A DNA stretch of 64,000 nucleotides from Curtobacterium sp. MCSS17_007. Lineage in GTDB: Bacteria > Actinomycetota > Actinomycetes > Actinomycetales > Microbacteriaceae. The stretch lies in contig NZ_CP126257.1 in NCBI RefSeq assembly GCF_003234175.2, positions 2,542,001-2,606,000 of the forward strand. Reading direction: 5' to 3'. The position numbers were made by a program, and so were the translations under genes. The notes under the pieces are model-generated. The model saw only the letters and a program-made list of their open reading frames with translations, was not told the origin of the DNA and did no database searches. Below, in pieces: positions 24,688 to 33,837 of this stretch. Every line of letters begins with the position of its first letter. The first letter of the stretch is position 1.

Positions 24688-25307
24688 CCGTGCTGCCGGG
24701 GCAGGCGACGGCCGTCACGGACGACACTGCCGCCGCCCCGGCCGACCCGCTCGAGCTGGCCGCCGCGTGGCTCCCGACCGCCGAGGAAGGACCCGGCCCC
24801 ACCATGACCCTGTCCACGCTCGGCGTCGACGGCTACCCGTCCGCCCGGACCGTGCTGCTCTCGCGCTTCGACGGAGAGCGCCTGCACTTCCACACCGACA
24901 GCCGGAGCCGCAAGGCCGCCGAGCTCGCCGCACTCCCCCGCGCCGCGGTCACCGTCGTCTGGCCGGAGGCGGCACGGCAGCTCGTGGTCGTCGGTGACGT
25001 CGTACCCGTCACCGACGCCGAGGCCCGCGCCGCCTACGCCGCCCGGACCCGGTACCTGCAGGTGTTGGCGTGGGTGAACGACCACGCGGCCGCCGGCGAC
25101 ACCGCCGACCGTCGTCGGGAGCTCTGGGCCGCGTTCGAGCACGACCGTGGCGGCGCCGACCTCGAGCCACCCGACACCTGGGCGGGCTTCGCCCTCACAC
25201 CGGTGCGCATGCTGTTCTGGCGCGGTGCGACCGATGCGGCGAGCAACCGGCTCTTCTACGAGCGCCGCGCCGACGGCTCGTGGTCAGAGGAGTCGTGGCC
25301 GGGCTGA
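24684..25307 (+). CDS. Pyridoxamine 5'-phosphate oxidase-like flavoprotein
   Basis: A 207-residue FMN-binding split-barrel protein of the PNPOx type. It matches the family in the stretch ARTVLLSRFDGERLHFHTDSRSRKA (FMN-phosphate Arg and Ser/Lys), then RQLVVVGDV, and the C-terminal dimerisation part NRLFYERR. A true PdxH would keep the C-terminal RLxPxR pattern; here it is NRLFYERRADGSW, so a role in pyridoxal phosphate synthesis is not certain. It may supply or use reduced flavin for the pathway. It ends the operon and converges on the PucR-type gene. Confidence 0.8.
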   Translation: MTVLPGQATAVTDDTAAAPADPLELAAAWLPTAEEGPGPTMTLSTLGVDGYPSARTVLLSRFDGERLHFHTDSRSRKAAELAALPRAAVTVVWPEAARQLVVVGDVVPVTDAEARAAYAARTRYLQVLAWVNDHAAAGDTADRRRELWAAFEHDRGGADLEPPDTWAGFALTPVRMLFWRGATDAASNRLFYERRADGSWSEESWPG

Positions 25308-25334
25308 TCCGACCGCCGGGACACCGTGACCAGG

Positions 25335-25402
25335 GCGAGACACCCCTCCCCGCGCGAGACGCCGTCGGAAGTGTCGGCGTCTCGGGAGGACGGCGGTGTC
25401 TC
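25335..25402. repeat. 19-bp-phased GAGAC/GTCTC repeat cluster 2
   Basis: GCGAGAC starts at 25335 and 25354 (19 bp apart), followed by the inverted units GCGTCTC at 25377 and GTGTCTC at 25396 (19 bp apart). The symmetric layout lies between the convergent PPOX and PucR genes. Confidence 0.6.
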
Positions 25403-25438
25403 GGCAAGAGCGCGGCGTCCGGCGGAAGGTCTGCCCCG

Positions 25439-26965
25439 TCACGCCCCGCCGAGCGCCCGCGTCGCCAGGTGCAGCGCGAGCCGGGTCTCCGGGTCGCCCA
25501 GGTCCACGCCGAGCAACCGCTCCACCCGGTCGATGCGGTCCGCCACGGTGTTCCGGTGCACCCCGAGCACCGCGGCCGTCTCCGCCACCGACGACTCCGC
25601 GTCGAGGTACGCCGCCAGGGTCGAGCGCAGCGCACCTCCCCCGCGCTCCAGCGGTGCGAGGATCTGCTCCGCCGCCGGCAGGAACGTGTCGGTCTGGGTC
25701 CACGCGAGCAGCAGCTGCGCGAGCCCGAGCCGGTCGACGTGTACGAAGAAGCCGGACTCCGGCCGCGCGGCGGCCAGGCGGACGGCGTCACCTGCCTCGC
25801 CCAACGTCCGCACGAGTCCCGCGGGCCCGGCGTGGACGCTGCCGACGCCGGCGTTCGTGTCGACGGCGGAGCGCAGGGCGTTCTGCGCCGCCCGCACCGA
25901 GGCGGCGACCCGGGCGACCGCTGCACGGTCGGGTTCGTCGGGCGACGAGGACCAGAGCGCCCACCCGTCGGTCTGCTCCACCACGACCACGTCGAGTCCC
26001 TCGGCGTCGAAGGCGACCTCGACCTCTCGCCGCAGCGCCACCGCGTCGACCGTCCCGCGGGCGACGAGCCGGACGCCCACGTGCCACGCGTCGAGCTCCC
26101 ACCCGGCCGCGATCGTCCGCTGCACCAGCGGGGGCGCCGGGGCGCCGTCGGCGGCACGGAGGTCGTCGAGCATCGCCATGCGGTAGCGGGCGTCGCGCTC
26201 GTCGTCGAGCCGGGTGAGGACGAGCCGGTGTCCGGCCGCGACCGCCGCCACGCGCAGCGCGGTCGCGAGCACCGCCCGTTCGGCCTGCAGCGGCGTGGTG
26301 GTGCCGACCGCGAGCCACGCCCGCGGGCCGATGCCGGTGGGGACGGGCACGGCAACGACGGTCTCCCGGTCGTCGGTCGCCCAGACCGGTTCGCTCGTCC
26401 CGACCGTGCGGGCGAGCAGCGCCGCGGTCGCCGGCGCGACGCCGGCCCCGCGGAGGGGGCGCCCCGACGCGTCGAGGAACCGGATCGCGTGTCCGAGCTC
26501 GCTCTCGAGCCGCGTGAACAGCTCCTCGAGCGCGGGTCCGGCGTCGAGCCCGACACGTGCCGCGGTGACGGCGGCACGCGCAGCGGGCGCATCGCCCGAC
26601 CCGATGAGCTCGTGGACACGCACGGACGCCACCCAGGGGTCCGGCGTCGCGACGACGGCGACGCCGAGTCGGTCGGCGAGCGCGGACGTGCCCGGCCCGG
26701 GCAGTGGCGCGCCGGCCGCGAGCCCGACCACGAGCACCGGAACCCGGGCGGTGGCGGCGCGGCGGAGCAGCACGTCGAACCGCGCGTCGAACCGCTCGAC
26801 GGGTGTGAGCAGGACGACCGCGCCTTCACCGGGACCGAGTGACCGACCGACGTGCTCCGGCGGTCCCACGACCCCGCGCACGCTGCCGACCGTGCCCGTC
26901 GGCGGTCCGACGAGCAGCGCCGTACCTGCGGGCAGCAGCGGCAGGAACTCCGCGACCGGGATCAC
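25439..26965 (-). CDS. PucR family transcriptional regulator
   Basis: A 508-residue regulator. The last 60 residues form the PucR C-terminal helix-turn-helix (YLDAESSVAETAAVLGVHRNTVADRIDRVE, ending LGDPETRLALHLATRAL). The middle carries a GGDEF-like/CdaR region, and residues 1-150 match the PucR-type N-terminal sensing domain in length. PucR of Bacillus activates purine catabolism; relatives control allantoin, hydantoin or sugar-acid use. GTG 26965 overlaps the stop of the third DUF917 gene by 4 bp, so it sits at the end of the permease-hydantoinase operon and probably controls it. Confidence 0.86.
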   Translation of the reverse strand: MIPVAEFLPLLPAGTALLVGPPTGTVGSVRGVVGPPEHVGRSLGPGEGAVVLLTPVERFDARFDVLLRRAATARVPVLVVGLAAGAPLPGPGTSALADRLGVAVVATPDPWVASVRVHELIGSGDAPAARAAVTAARVGLDAGPALEELFTRLESELGHAIRFLDASGRPLRGAGVAPATAALLARTVGTSEPVWATDDRETVVAVPVPTGIGPRAWLAVGTTTPLQAERAVLATALRVAAVAAGHRLVLTRLDDERDARYRMAMLDDLRAADGAPAPPLVQRTIAAGWELDAWHVGVRLVARGTVDAVALRREVEVAFDAEGLDVVVVEQTDGWALWSSSPDEPDRAAVARVAASVRAAQNALRSAVDTNAGVGSVHAGPAGLVRTLGEAGDAVRLAAARPESGFFVHVDRLGLAQLLLAWTQTDTFLPAAEQILAPLERGGGALRSTLAAYLDAESSVAETAAVLGVHRNTVADRIDRVERLLGVDLGDPETRLALHLATRALGGA

Positions 26966-28044
26966 GCGGCGACCTCCGGCACGACCGCTGCGTCGATCCC
27001 GAACGCCCGCGGGGACACCCGTGTGGTCCGGTGCGGCGACGCCCACCACCACGGCGCGCCGGGCAGCACGAGCACGGCGAGCTCGTCGCCGACCCGGGCG
27101 CGGTCGGTGGCGACGGGACGGAGGGACCGCGCGTCGACCACGACGATGCAGCTCGGCGTGCTGGCGACGGGCTCGCCGTCCACCAGGCAGTGCACCCACT
27201 CGCTGCCCGCCTCGATGCGCACGACAGCCCCGGACACCGCGTCGCGGATCGCCATCGATCCGTGCACGAAGGCGACGGCGTCGCCCCCGCGTTGGACGTC
27301 GAGCACCCGCCCCGTGGTGACCACGCGGGCACCGGCCACCGCCGACGCGAGGGCGTGGACGTCGGTGGCGGCGGCGACGGCACGGCCGGCGCGCAGGGCA
27401 CGGTCGACGCTGCCCGTGATGCACCGGTCGGCGAGCACGTCGGCGTCGACCGGCCCGACCGCGAAGGCGGCCCACCCGCCGCTGTGCGAGACCGCCTCGC
27501 GCCAGACGGTCTCGAGGTCCCGCGGGTCCGGAGCGTCGACCACGATCCGCAGACCGCTCGACGTCACGGCAGCGGCGGTGACCGCCGGCATCCGGTCGAC
27601 GAACAGGGACAGCTGGTCGAGGCGCGGCGTCGCCCGTCCGACCAGGTCGGCGTCCACCAGCGGCAGCCCCGCGGCGAGCGCCGTGAGCGCGGCGGCGGGC
27701 CCGGTGACCCCGCCGATCTGCGCGGCGACCACGGCGTCGGCCCGCCGTCCGGTCCAGCGCTCGACGGCGGCGAGCGCGTCGGGGAGCTCCCGGCCGCTCG
27801 GCGTCTTCTCCTCGAGCACGGTGGTCGACCCGACGAGCCCGACCGCCACGACCGAACGGACCCCGCCGTCGACCGGCACGACCGGCACCCGTCCACCGCC
27901 GAGCGCCCGCCGGAGGGCGTGCGCCATGTGGTCCACCTGACCGCCACCGCCGCACCCGAGGAGCGCGGTGCCGCGTGCGAAGTCGTCGACGTCGTCGGCC
28001 CGGAGGCCCGTCACGACCCCGTCACGCTGCTCGCCCTGGTGCAC
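26962..28044 (-). CDS. DUF917 family protein, third paralogue (divergent)
   Basis: A 360-residue DUF917 protein (the Pfam family now linked to S-methyl-thiohydantoin desulfurase). The conserved glycine loop reads LGCGGGGQVDHM here instead of LGTGGGGDP in the two upstream copies, so a Cys replaces Thr and the Asp-Pro is lost. A 'PLVDADLVGRATP' stretch corresponds to the PVVDADGMGRAFP of its siblings. The GTG at 28044 lies 28 bp after the second copy, and the stop overlaps the PucR start. Sequence divergence suggests a distinct subunit or substrate. Confidence 0.78.
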   Translation of the reverse strand: MHQGEQRDGVVTGLRADDVDDFARGTALLGCGGGGQVDHMAHALRRALGGGRVPVVPVDGGVRSVVAVGLVGSTTVLEEKTPSGRELPDALAAVERWTGRRADAVVAAQIGGVTGPAAALTALAAGLPLVDADLVGRATPRLDQLSLFVDRMPAVTAAAVTSSGLRIVVDAPDPRDLETVWREAVSHSGGWAAFAVGPVDADVLADRCITGSVDRALRAGRAVAAATDVHALASAVAGARVVTTGRVLDVQRGGDAVAFVHGSMAIRDAVSGAVVRIEAGSEWVHCLVDGEPVASTPSCIVVVDARSLRPVATDRARVGDELAVLVLPGAPWWWASPHRTTRVSPRAFGIDAAVVPEVAA

Positions 28045-28072
28045 ACCAGCGATCCTCGCGCATCGGCGCCGT

Positions 28073-29188
28073 TCAGCGCGCCCCCACCGGAGTGCGCTCG
28101 TGCAGCTGCTCGACGGGGACGAAGTCGTCGTGCAGGCCGAAGCACGACGGTCCGAAGACGGCGAGGGCCTCGGGCGTGCGCATCAGATCGGGCGTGGAGA
28201 CCCCGATCACCCGGACGCGCTGGCCGTAGCGCAGCCGTTCGGTCGTGATCGGCTCCGCCGTCTCCGCGTCGAGCACGCAGATCAGGTCCGGCACCACCGC
28301 GACCAGGCGGCCGTCGCGTCGGGCGACGAGGTTCTCGTTCTGGAAGACGACCTCGAGCTCCGATCCGTCGGCACCTCGCACGACGGCGCGGCCCTTCGCG
28401 AACCCGTCGACCGTCCGGCGCTCGACGTCGACGACCTTGCCGTCGAACAGCTCGCGCAGGTGCGTGTAGATCGTCTGCCCGAAGGCCTCGGCGAGCCCGG
28501 CCACCGGGTCGCGGTGTTCCTCGCGGGCACGACGGATCGCCCGGCCCACCGAGAGTGCCAACGACAGCGTGCGGGGCACGGCGGTCGCACGCACCTGGCT
28601 GCCGGTCATCGCGTACTCGGCGATGTACGCGACCCCGCCGAGCCGGATCGTGACACCGCGGGCGAGCCACTCCATCTGCCGGTTGTCGTGCCCGGTGTCG
28701 ATGACGACGCCGTGGCCGTTCTCGTCACTGATGGCGAGCGGGGACCCCGGCACGCCGTACACCGAGAAGGTCTCCATCTGGAGCTCGGGGAACGCGCGGC
28801 CCATGCCGTCCGCGTCGACCACGGGCAGGCCGCCCGTCGCGCCGACGAGCAGCGGGATCATCGAGTTGATGCCGCCGCACTCGATGGGCATCGTCGCGAT
28901 CGCGGTCCGCCCGAGGTGCTCCTCGAGCCGCCGGAGGGCGCCGAGTGGTTCCGGACCTGCGGGCAGACGCTCGAGCACCACGGTCGGGGCGCCCATCTGC
29001 GCGGTGGGGATGACGAGGGCGTCGTCCGGCACCTCGGACGGGTCGAGGATCGTGACCGGCCCGTGCTCCTCGATCGCGGCCTTGACGAGCAGCATCCCGA
29101 TGAGCGGGTCGCCGCCGCCGCCGGTGCCGAGCACGGCGGCTCCCCGGGCGAGGTCGGGCAGATCGTCGACGTCGATGGTCCAGCTCAT
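28073..29188 (-). CDS. DUF917 family protein, second paralogue
   Basis: A 371-residue DUF917 protein. Marks are LGTGGGGDPLIGM (near residue 20), GAPTVVLERLP, ECGGINSM, VVDADGMGRAFPE (near 130) and the C-terminal DLICVLDAETAEPITTERLRYG. DUF917 members often adjoin HyuA-type hydantoinases and act on hydantoin-like or thiohydantoin-like rings. ATG 29188 overlaps the stop of the first copy (ATGA). The similarity to the upstream copy suggests an old duplication; whether they form heteromers is unknown. Confidence 0.85.
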   Translation of the reverse strand: MSWTIDVDDLPDLARGAAVLGTGGGGDPLIGMLLVKAAIEEHGPVTILDPSEVPDDALVIPTAQMGAPTVVLERLPAGPEPLGALRRLEEHLGRTAIATMPIECGGINSMIPLLVGATGGLPVVDADGMGRAFPELQMETFSVYGVPGSPLAISDENGHGVVIDTGHDNRQMEWLARGVTIRLGGVAYIAEYAMTGSQVRATAVPRTLSLALSVGRAIRRAREEHRDPVAGLAEAFGQTIYTHLRELFDGKVVDVERRTVDGFAKGRAVVRGADGSELEVVFQNENLVARRDGRLVAVVPDLICVLDAETAEPITTERLRYGQRVRVIGVSTPDLMRTPEALAVFGPSCFGLHDDFVPVEQLHERTPVGAR

Positions 29189-30333
29189 GCGTGTTCTCCC
29201 TCGCTCACGGTGCCGTCGTGGCGGACCGCTCGGGTGTCGTAGCCGAAGTACCGCGGCCCGGCGAGCGCGAGGCCCGCGGGGGTGTGCCAGCGCGGGTCGG
29301 CCGGGGCGGTGACGACGCGGATGCGCGCGCCGAACCGCAGCCCCTCGGTGGTGATCGGTTCGCCGGTCTCGGCGTCCAGCGTGACGATCAGGTCGGGCGT
29401 CGTGGTGCGGACCGACCCGGCCACCTCGACCAGCAGGTGCTCGTTCTGGAACCGGAGCAGTGCCTCCAGGCCGGTGTCGCTGCCGGAGCCCGTGATGCGG
29501 GCGGTCCCGCGGGCGAAACCGGTGACCGTCTTCCGCTCGACGTCGGCGACCTTGCCCTCGAACACGACGGTCCCGCCGAGCACCGCGGTGACGGCGGCGA
29601 CCGGGTCCTCGTTGGCGGCCCGGGCGGCGACGAGCGCCTCGCCCAGTGCGACGCTCAGCGACAGGCTGCCGCGGACGTACGACTCCTTGACCTGCGCACC
29701 GGACATCGCGTACTGGGCGGTGATCGCCGAGCAGCCCATCTCGACGGTGGCGGTGCGCGCGAGCCGTTCGGCCCAGCGGTTGTCGACGGTGTCGAAGACA
29801 GCGGTGTTGCCCTTCTCGTCGGCGAGCGCCATGGGGGTCGCACTGACGCCGGACAGGGTCGGCAGGACCATCTGCACCTCCGGGAAGGCGCGGCCCATGG
29901 CGTCGCCGTCGACGAGCGGCAGGCCCAGCTCTGCGGCGGCGACGATCGGGCTCGTCGAGTTGACGCCTCCGACCTCGATGCACGCCACGTGCGTCGGGGT
30001 GACGCCGAGGTGGGTCGCCAGGCTGCGGATCGCCTCGGCGAACTGGGCTCCGGACGGCAGCTTCTCGACCATGACGGTCGGTGCGCCGATCATGGCGACG
30101 TTGAGCACGACGGCGTCGTCGGGCAGGTCCTCCACCTGGACGACCGGCACGGGGCCGTGCTCGCGGACCGCGGCCTCGGCCAGCAGACGGCCGACGTAGG
30201 GGTCACCGCCACCGCCCGTGCCGAGGACCGCGGCGCCGCGGGCGAGGGCGGCGCAGTCCTCGCAGATCTCGGTGAGCGGACGGACGGTGGTCGTCGTCGG
30301 ACGCGTGTCCGCGCTGGGGGCCGTCGTCGTCAT
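29185..30333 (-). CDS. DUF917 family protein, first paralogue
   Basis: A 382-residue DUF917 protein with LGTGGGGDPYVGR (near residue 38), GAPTVMVEKLPSG, EVGGVNSTSP, LVDGDAMGRAFPE and a C-terminal DLIVTLDAETGEPITTEGLRFG region that is nearly parallel to the second copy. The N-terminal 20 residues are Thr-rich and additional. ATG 30333 overlaps the HyuA stop by 4 bp, so translation is coupled to the hydantoinase. Together HyuA and the two regular copies look like a multi-subunit ring-opening enzyme, by analogy with HyuA/HyuB. Confidence 0.86.
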   Translation of the reverse strand: MTTTAPSADTRPTTTTVRPLTEICEDCAALARGAAVLGTGGGGDPYVGRLLAEAAVREHGPVPVVQVEDLPDDAVVLNVAMIGAPTVMVEKLPSGAQFAEAIRSLATHLGVTPTHVACIEVGGVNSTSPIVAAAELGLPLVDGDAMGRAFPEVQMVLPTLSGVSATPMALADEKGNTAVFDTVDNRWAERLARTATVEMGCSAITAQYAMSGAQVKESYVRGSLSLSVALGEALVAARAANEDPVAAVTAVLGGTVVFEGKVADVERKTVTGFARGTARITGSGSDTGLEALLRFQNEHLLVEVAGSVRTTTPDLIVTLDAETGEPITTEGLRFGARIRVVTAPADPRWHTPAGLALAGPRYFGYDTRAVRHDGTVSEGEHA

Positions 30334-31886
30334 CGGACCAGCGCCCCGAGTGCCAGGTCGCCGACGGCCTTCGCGCGGATGCGCGTGGCGTTGCCGGGCA
30401 GGTACGGGATCGGGACCTCGTCGAAGTCGACGACCGCGACGCTGGACGGGTCGGCGCCCGCGGCGACGGCCCGGTCGACCGCCTCCTGTCGCGCCTCGTC
30501 GACCACGGCAGACCGCTTGCCGTCGCTGATCGCGTAGACCTTGTCGACCTCGCCCGAGACCTGGGCGATGGCGGCGCCGATGGCGTTGGCGACCGAGTAG
30601 TGCTCGGGCCGGTGCACCGTGCCGAGCCCGGGCAGCGTGTCGGGCAGCAGGACGGAGCCACCGCCGACCGCGACGACGGGCAGCGGGTCCGACGAGGTGC
30701 GCATGCGCTCCACGACGTCGGCGACGCGCTCGGCGATCACGGCGAGCGCCCGCTCGGCGACCTCGGTCGGCACGCCGGCGACACGGGATGCGTCCCCGAT
30801 GCTGCCGCGCTCGCCGCGGACCGCGACGTCGGTGGCGGTGAGCGTGTCGCCGCCGAAGACGAGTCCCTCCTCGGTGAGCCGGTAGCCGACCGAGTCCGGA
30901 CCGACGAGCGCGCCGTCCTCGCGGATGCGTGACCCGCCGCCGATCCCGATCGACAGGACGTCCGGCATGCGGAAGTTCGTGCGGATGCCCGCGACCGCGA
31001 CCTCGCCGGTGGCCTCGCGGGGGAAGCCGCCGGTCAGCACGCCGACGTCGCTCGTGGTGCCGCCGACGTCGACGACGGCGCAGGTGTCGAAGCCGGACAG
31101 CACCGCAGCACCGCGCATCGAGTTCGTCGGGCCGGAGGCGAACGTCGCGACCGGGTACCGCCGGGCGTACTCGACGTCCATGAGCGTGCCGTCGTTCTGG
31201 CTGAGGAACAGCGGGGCGTCGATGCCGCTGCCCGCGACGGACCCGGACAGCCCGTCGACGATGCGGTCGGCGAGCTCGCGGAGCGCCGCGTTGATGATCG
31301 TGGCGTTCTCGCGCTCGAGCAGTCCGATCCGACCGATGTCGCTCGACAGCGAGAACGCGACGTCCGGTCCGAGCTCGGCGGCCATGATCGCCTGCGCGCG
31401 CTGCTCGAACTCGTCGTTGATCGGCGAGAACACCGACGAGATCGCCACCGAGCGGATCCCGGCGGCGCCGATCGCCTCGGCGTGCCGCTTCAGCTCGTCC
31501 GGGTCCAGCTCGGAGATGACCCGCCCGTCGAACTCGTGGCCCCCGTGTGCCAGGAACGCACGGCCCTGCACGGCACCGACCAGCTGCTCGGGCCAGTCGG
31601 TGAAGGGCGGCAGGGACGCGGTCGCCGGCAGGCCGAGGCGGACCGCCGCGGTCGGGGCGAGCCCGCGCGCCTCGATGAGCGCGTTGATGAAGTGCGTGGT
31701 GCCGATCATCACGCCGTCGATGTCCGCCGAGGTGAAGTCGCGCTGCTCGCGCAGGCCGGCGAGCGCGGCCACGATGCCGGACGTGACGTCCTGGCTGGTC
31801 GACCGCTTCACGGCCGCGGCGACCGTGCTGCCGTCCATCAGGACGGCGTCCGTGTTCGTGCCGCCGACGTCGATGCCGATGCGCAT
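30330..31886 (-). CDS. Hydantoinase/oxoprolinase A subunit (HyuA-like)
   Basis: A 518-residue HyuA/oxoprolinase family protein with an actin-like ATPase fold. The N-terminal phosphate loop is DVGGTNTDAVLMDG (near residue 6), the second is VVDVGGTTSDVGVLTGG (near 270), and an adenosine-type loop follows at GGGSVLLPDT (near 425). Members open hydantoins or 5-oxoproline rings with ATP. No HyuB partner is present; its place is taken by DUF917 genes. The ATG at 31886 lies 144 bp after the permease gene, with a stem-loop between them. Confidence 0.87.
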   Translation of the reverse strand: MRIGIDVGGTNTDAVLMDGSTVAAAVKRSTSQDVTSGIVAALAGLREQRDFTSADIDGVMIGTTHFINALIEARGLAPTAAVRLGLPATASLPPFTDWPEQLVGAVQGRAFLAHGGHEFDGRVISELDPDELKRHAEAIGAAGIRSVAISSVFSPINDEFEQRAQAIMAAELGPDVAFSLSSDIGRIGLLERENATIINAALRELADRIVDGLSGSVAGSGIDAPLFLSQNDGTLMDVEYARRYPVATFASGPTNSMRGAAVLSGFDTCAVVDVGGTTSDVGVLTGGFPREATGEVAVAGIRTNFRMPDVLSIGIGGGSRIREDGALVGPDSVGYRLTEEGLVFGGDTLTATDVAVRGERGSIGDASRVAGVPTEVAERALAVIAERVADVVERMRTSSDPLPVVAVGGGSVLLPDTLPGLGTVHRPEHYSVANAIGAAIAQVSGEVDKVYAISDGKRSAVVDEARQEAVDRAVAAGADPSSVAVVDFDEVPIPYLPGNATRIRAKAVGDLALGALVR

Positions 31887-31997
31887 GGGGTTCCCTTCGG
31901 GGTGGTGCTGTCGTGGTGCCGGTGGTGGTGCTGACGAGGTGTCGGGCCGACCGCGCCGTGTCCGGATCAGGGGTCACGGCACGGTCGGCGACGAGGT

Positions 31998-32026
31998 GGC
32001 GGTCGGCAGGGGGGGCGCCGACCGCC
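31998..32026. terminator. Stem-loop between permease and HyuA genes
   Basis: Perfect 10-bp arms GGCGGTCGGC (31998-32007) and GCCGACCGCC (32017-32026) with a 9-nt loop, starting inside the gap just after the permease stop on the minus strand. No T-run follows, so it may only weaken transcription into the hydantoinase genes. Confidence 0.5.
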
Positions 32027-32030
32027 GGCT

Positions 32031-33407
32031 TCAGGGCGCCGGTGCCGGCGCGGGTGCCGAGGCCGGGGCATCGGCGGACGCTGCCGGGGCGTCCTCGGTG
32101 CGGCTCACGCCGACACCGCGGACCCAGCCGGCCTTGCCGGCGACGACGTAGAGGACGAAGGCGATGACGACCGAGTTGATCGACGGGATGCCCACGGTGA
32201 CGAAGTAGCCCACGAGCGCCGCGACGGCCCAGATCACCAGGGTGGCGGGGACCCAGGTCGGGCTGGTCGCGGGCAGGCCCTCGCTCGCGCTGAGCTCGCG
32301 GCGCCAGCGCTGCACGACGAAGTACTCCGCCACCATGATCCCGGCGATCGGCGGGAACACGACGCCCAGCACGATGAGGAACGGGGTGAACGCGTCGAGG
32401 AACCCGACCGCGGCGAGCACCGACCCGACGACACCGAGCACGAGCGTGACGACGCCGCGGTTCACCTTGCGACCGAACACGACGTCGATGAAGTTCGTGA
32501 CGCCGAGGCTCGAGCTGTAGATGTTCCAGTCGTTGATCTTGAACGTGCCGAGCAGGATCACGAGGATGCCGACCCAGCCGACGCTCGACGTGATGACGCG
32601 GGTGATGTCGGACGACCCGACGGCGTGGGCGAGCAGGACACCCGCGAGCCCGATGACGTACTCCCCCAGGGTGACGCCGAGCGCGGTCTGCTTCACCACG
32701 TCGCCGACCGACCGGTTGAACCGGGTCATGTCCGGCGTGATGACGGCGCCCACGATGAAGCCGCCCGCGACGAGCGTCGTGCCCGCGACGAAGCTCAGCT
32801 CCGGGCCCGCGGGAGCCTTCGCGGCGAGCTCGGCCAGGGAGTGCTGGCTCAGCTCGACCGTGACCGCCCAGCCGACCAGGACGAGGAACAGCGGCACCGT
32901 GATGTTCGCGAGCCACTGCATCGAGTGGAAGCCGCGGAGCACGATCGCGGTGACGAGCAGGCCGAACACGAGCGACCACGCCCACGCCGGCAGGATCGGC
33001 AGGATCGCGACGAGCCCTGCGGCGGAGACGCCGGACTGGATGCCGAACCACCCGATCAGGCTCAGGCCGATCGCCAGACCGACGAGCGCCGAACCGGCCT
33101 TCCCGAAGCCCGTCCACCGCGCGATGACCGACGTGTTGAGGCCCTCGCGCATCCCGATGACCCCGACGAAGACCGACACGATCTCGAGGATCACGGCTCC
33201 GAGGGTGATGGCCCAGAAGGCCTCCCAGAAGCCCATGCCGAAGCCGAGCGTGGCACCGAGCAGGAACTGGGACAGGGCGGAGATCTGCCCGAACCGCTGC
33301 ACCGCCACCTGGAACCAGCCGTAGCGGGCGGAGACGGGGACGCGGGACAGGGAGTGGTCGTCGACGACGACGGACGGGGCTGGTGGTGCTGACGCTGCAC
33401 TGGCCAT
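32031..33407 (-). CDS. NCS1 family cytosine/purine/hydantoin permease
   Basis: A 458-residue permease with about 12 membrane segments, related to CodB and Mhp1. Typical features are the N-terminal SALSQFLLGATLGFGMGFWEA helix, IGWFGIQSG (substrate-site helix), VGAVITPDMTRFNR in helix 6, and INDWNIYSSSLG in helix 8. Mhp1-type members import hydantoins with Na+, CodB members cytosine. ATG 33407 is preceded by AGGAGCATCCG, a good Shine-Dalgarno site. It is the first gene of the HyuA/DUF917/PucR set and probably imports its substrate. The last 30 residues are Ala/Pro-rich and cytoplasmic. Confidence 0.88.
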   Translation of the reverse strand: MASAASAPPAPSVVVDDHSLSRVPVSARYGWFQVAVQRFGQISALSQFLLGATLGFGMGFWEAFWAITLGAVILEIVSVFVGVIGMREGLNTSVIARWTGFGKAGSALVGLAIGLSLIGWFGIQSGVSAAGLVAILPILPAWAWSLVFGLLVTAIVLRGFHSMQWLANITVPLFLVLVGWAVTVELSQHSLAELAAKAPAGPELSFVAGTTLVAGGFIVGAVITPDMTRFNRSVGDVVKQTALGVTLGEYVIGLAGVLLAHAVGSSDITRVITSSVGWVGILVILLGTFKINDWNIYSSSLGVTNFIDVVFGRKVNRGVVTLVLGVVGSVLAAVGFLDAFTPFLIVLGVVFPPIAGIMVAEYFVVQRWRRELSASEGLPATSPTWVPATLVIWAVAALVGYFVTVGIPSINSVVIAFVLYVVAGKAGWVRGVGVSRTEDAPAASADAPASAPAPAPAP

Positions 33408-33726
33408 CGGATGCTCCTGGGGGAAGGGGTGCCGGTCGGGGCGACCGGGTTGCGGCAACCGTAGTGACGCGTCCGGAGCAGGGACACGTGCAGGGTGTCG
33501 TTACGGGCACGTGAATCCGTGCACCATGCACACCACCGCGCCTGTGAGCGCCGCGCTCCCCGCTCCCCAGCACCCCGCCGGAGCTCCGAACGGAGCCCCG
33601 GGACACTCGGCGACAGCAACGGTGGAGCAGAAGACGTCGGGTCCACGCGACCGACCCGACGGGAACTGCTCCATCGATGGAGGAGCACGCGGACGCGACC
33701 GGCGTAGAGGAGCCCCCGGGAACGAC

Positions 33727-33757
33727 GAAGGCCCCGCCGCAGTGCGACGGGGCCTTC
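33727..33757 (-). terminator. Terminator of the tRNA-Arg gene
   Basis: Perfect 10-bp arms GAAGGCCCCG (33727-33736) and CGGGGCCTTC (33748-33757), immediately downstream of the tRNA on the minus strand. Confidence 0.7.
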
Positions 33758-33764
33758 TCAGATG

Positions 33765-33837
33765 TGCGCTCGAAGGGACTCGAACCCCCAACCTTCTGAT
33801 CCGTAGTCAGATGCTCTATCCATTGAGCTACGAGCGC
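33765..33837 (-). tRNA. tRNA-Arg (anticodon ACG)
   Basis: On the minus strand a 73-nt cloverleaf folds with acceptor arms GCGCTCG and CGAGCGC, D-loop AATGGATA, anticodon loop CTACGGA (anticodon ACG, read as ICG), and T-loop TTCGAGT. The discriminator is A, and CCA is not encoded. It decodes CGU/CGC/CGA codons. Confidence 0.95.

Noticed and set aside
33500..33515. A half GlnR-like site (TTCAC-N6-GTAAC on the minus strand) upstream of the NCS1 permease
   Set aside because: Only two half-sites, the first imperfect, and not 15 bp from a -10 box; too weak to join the set of five.
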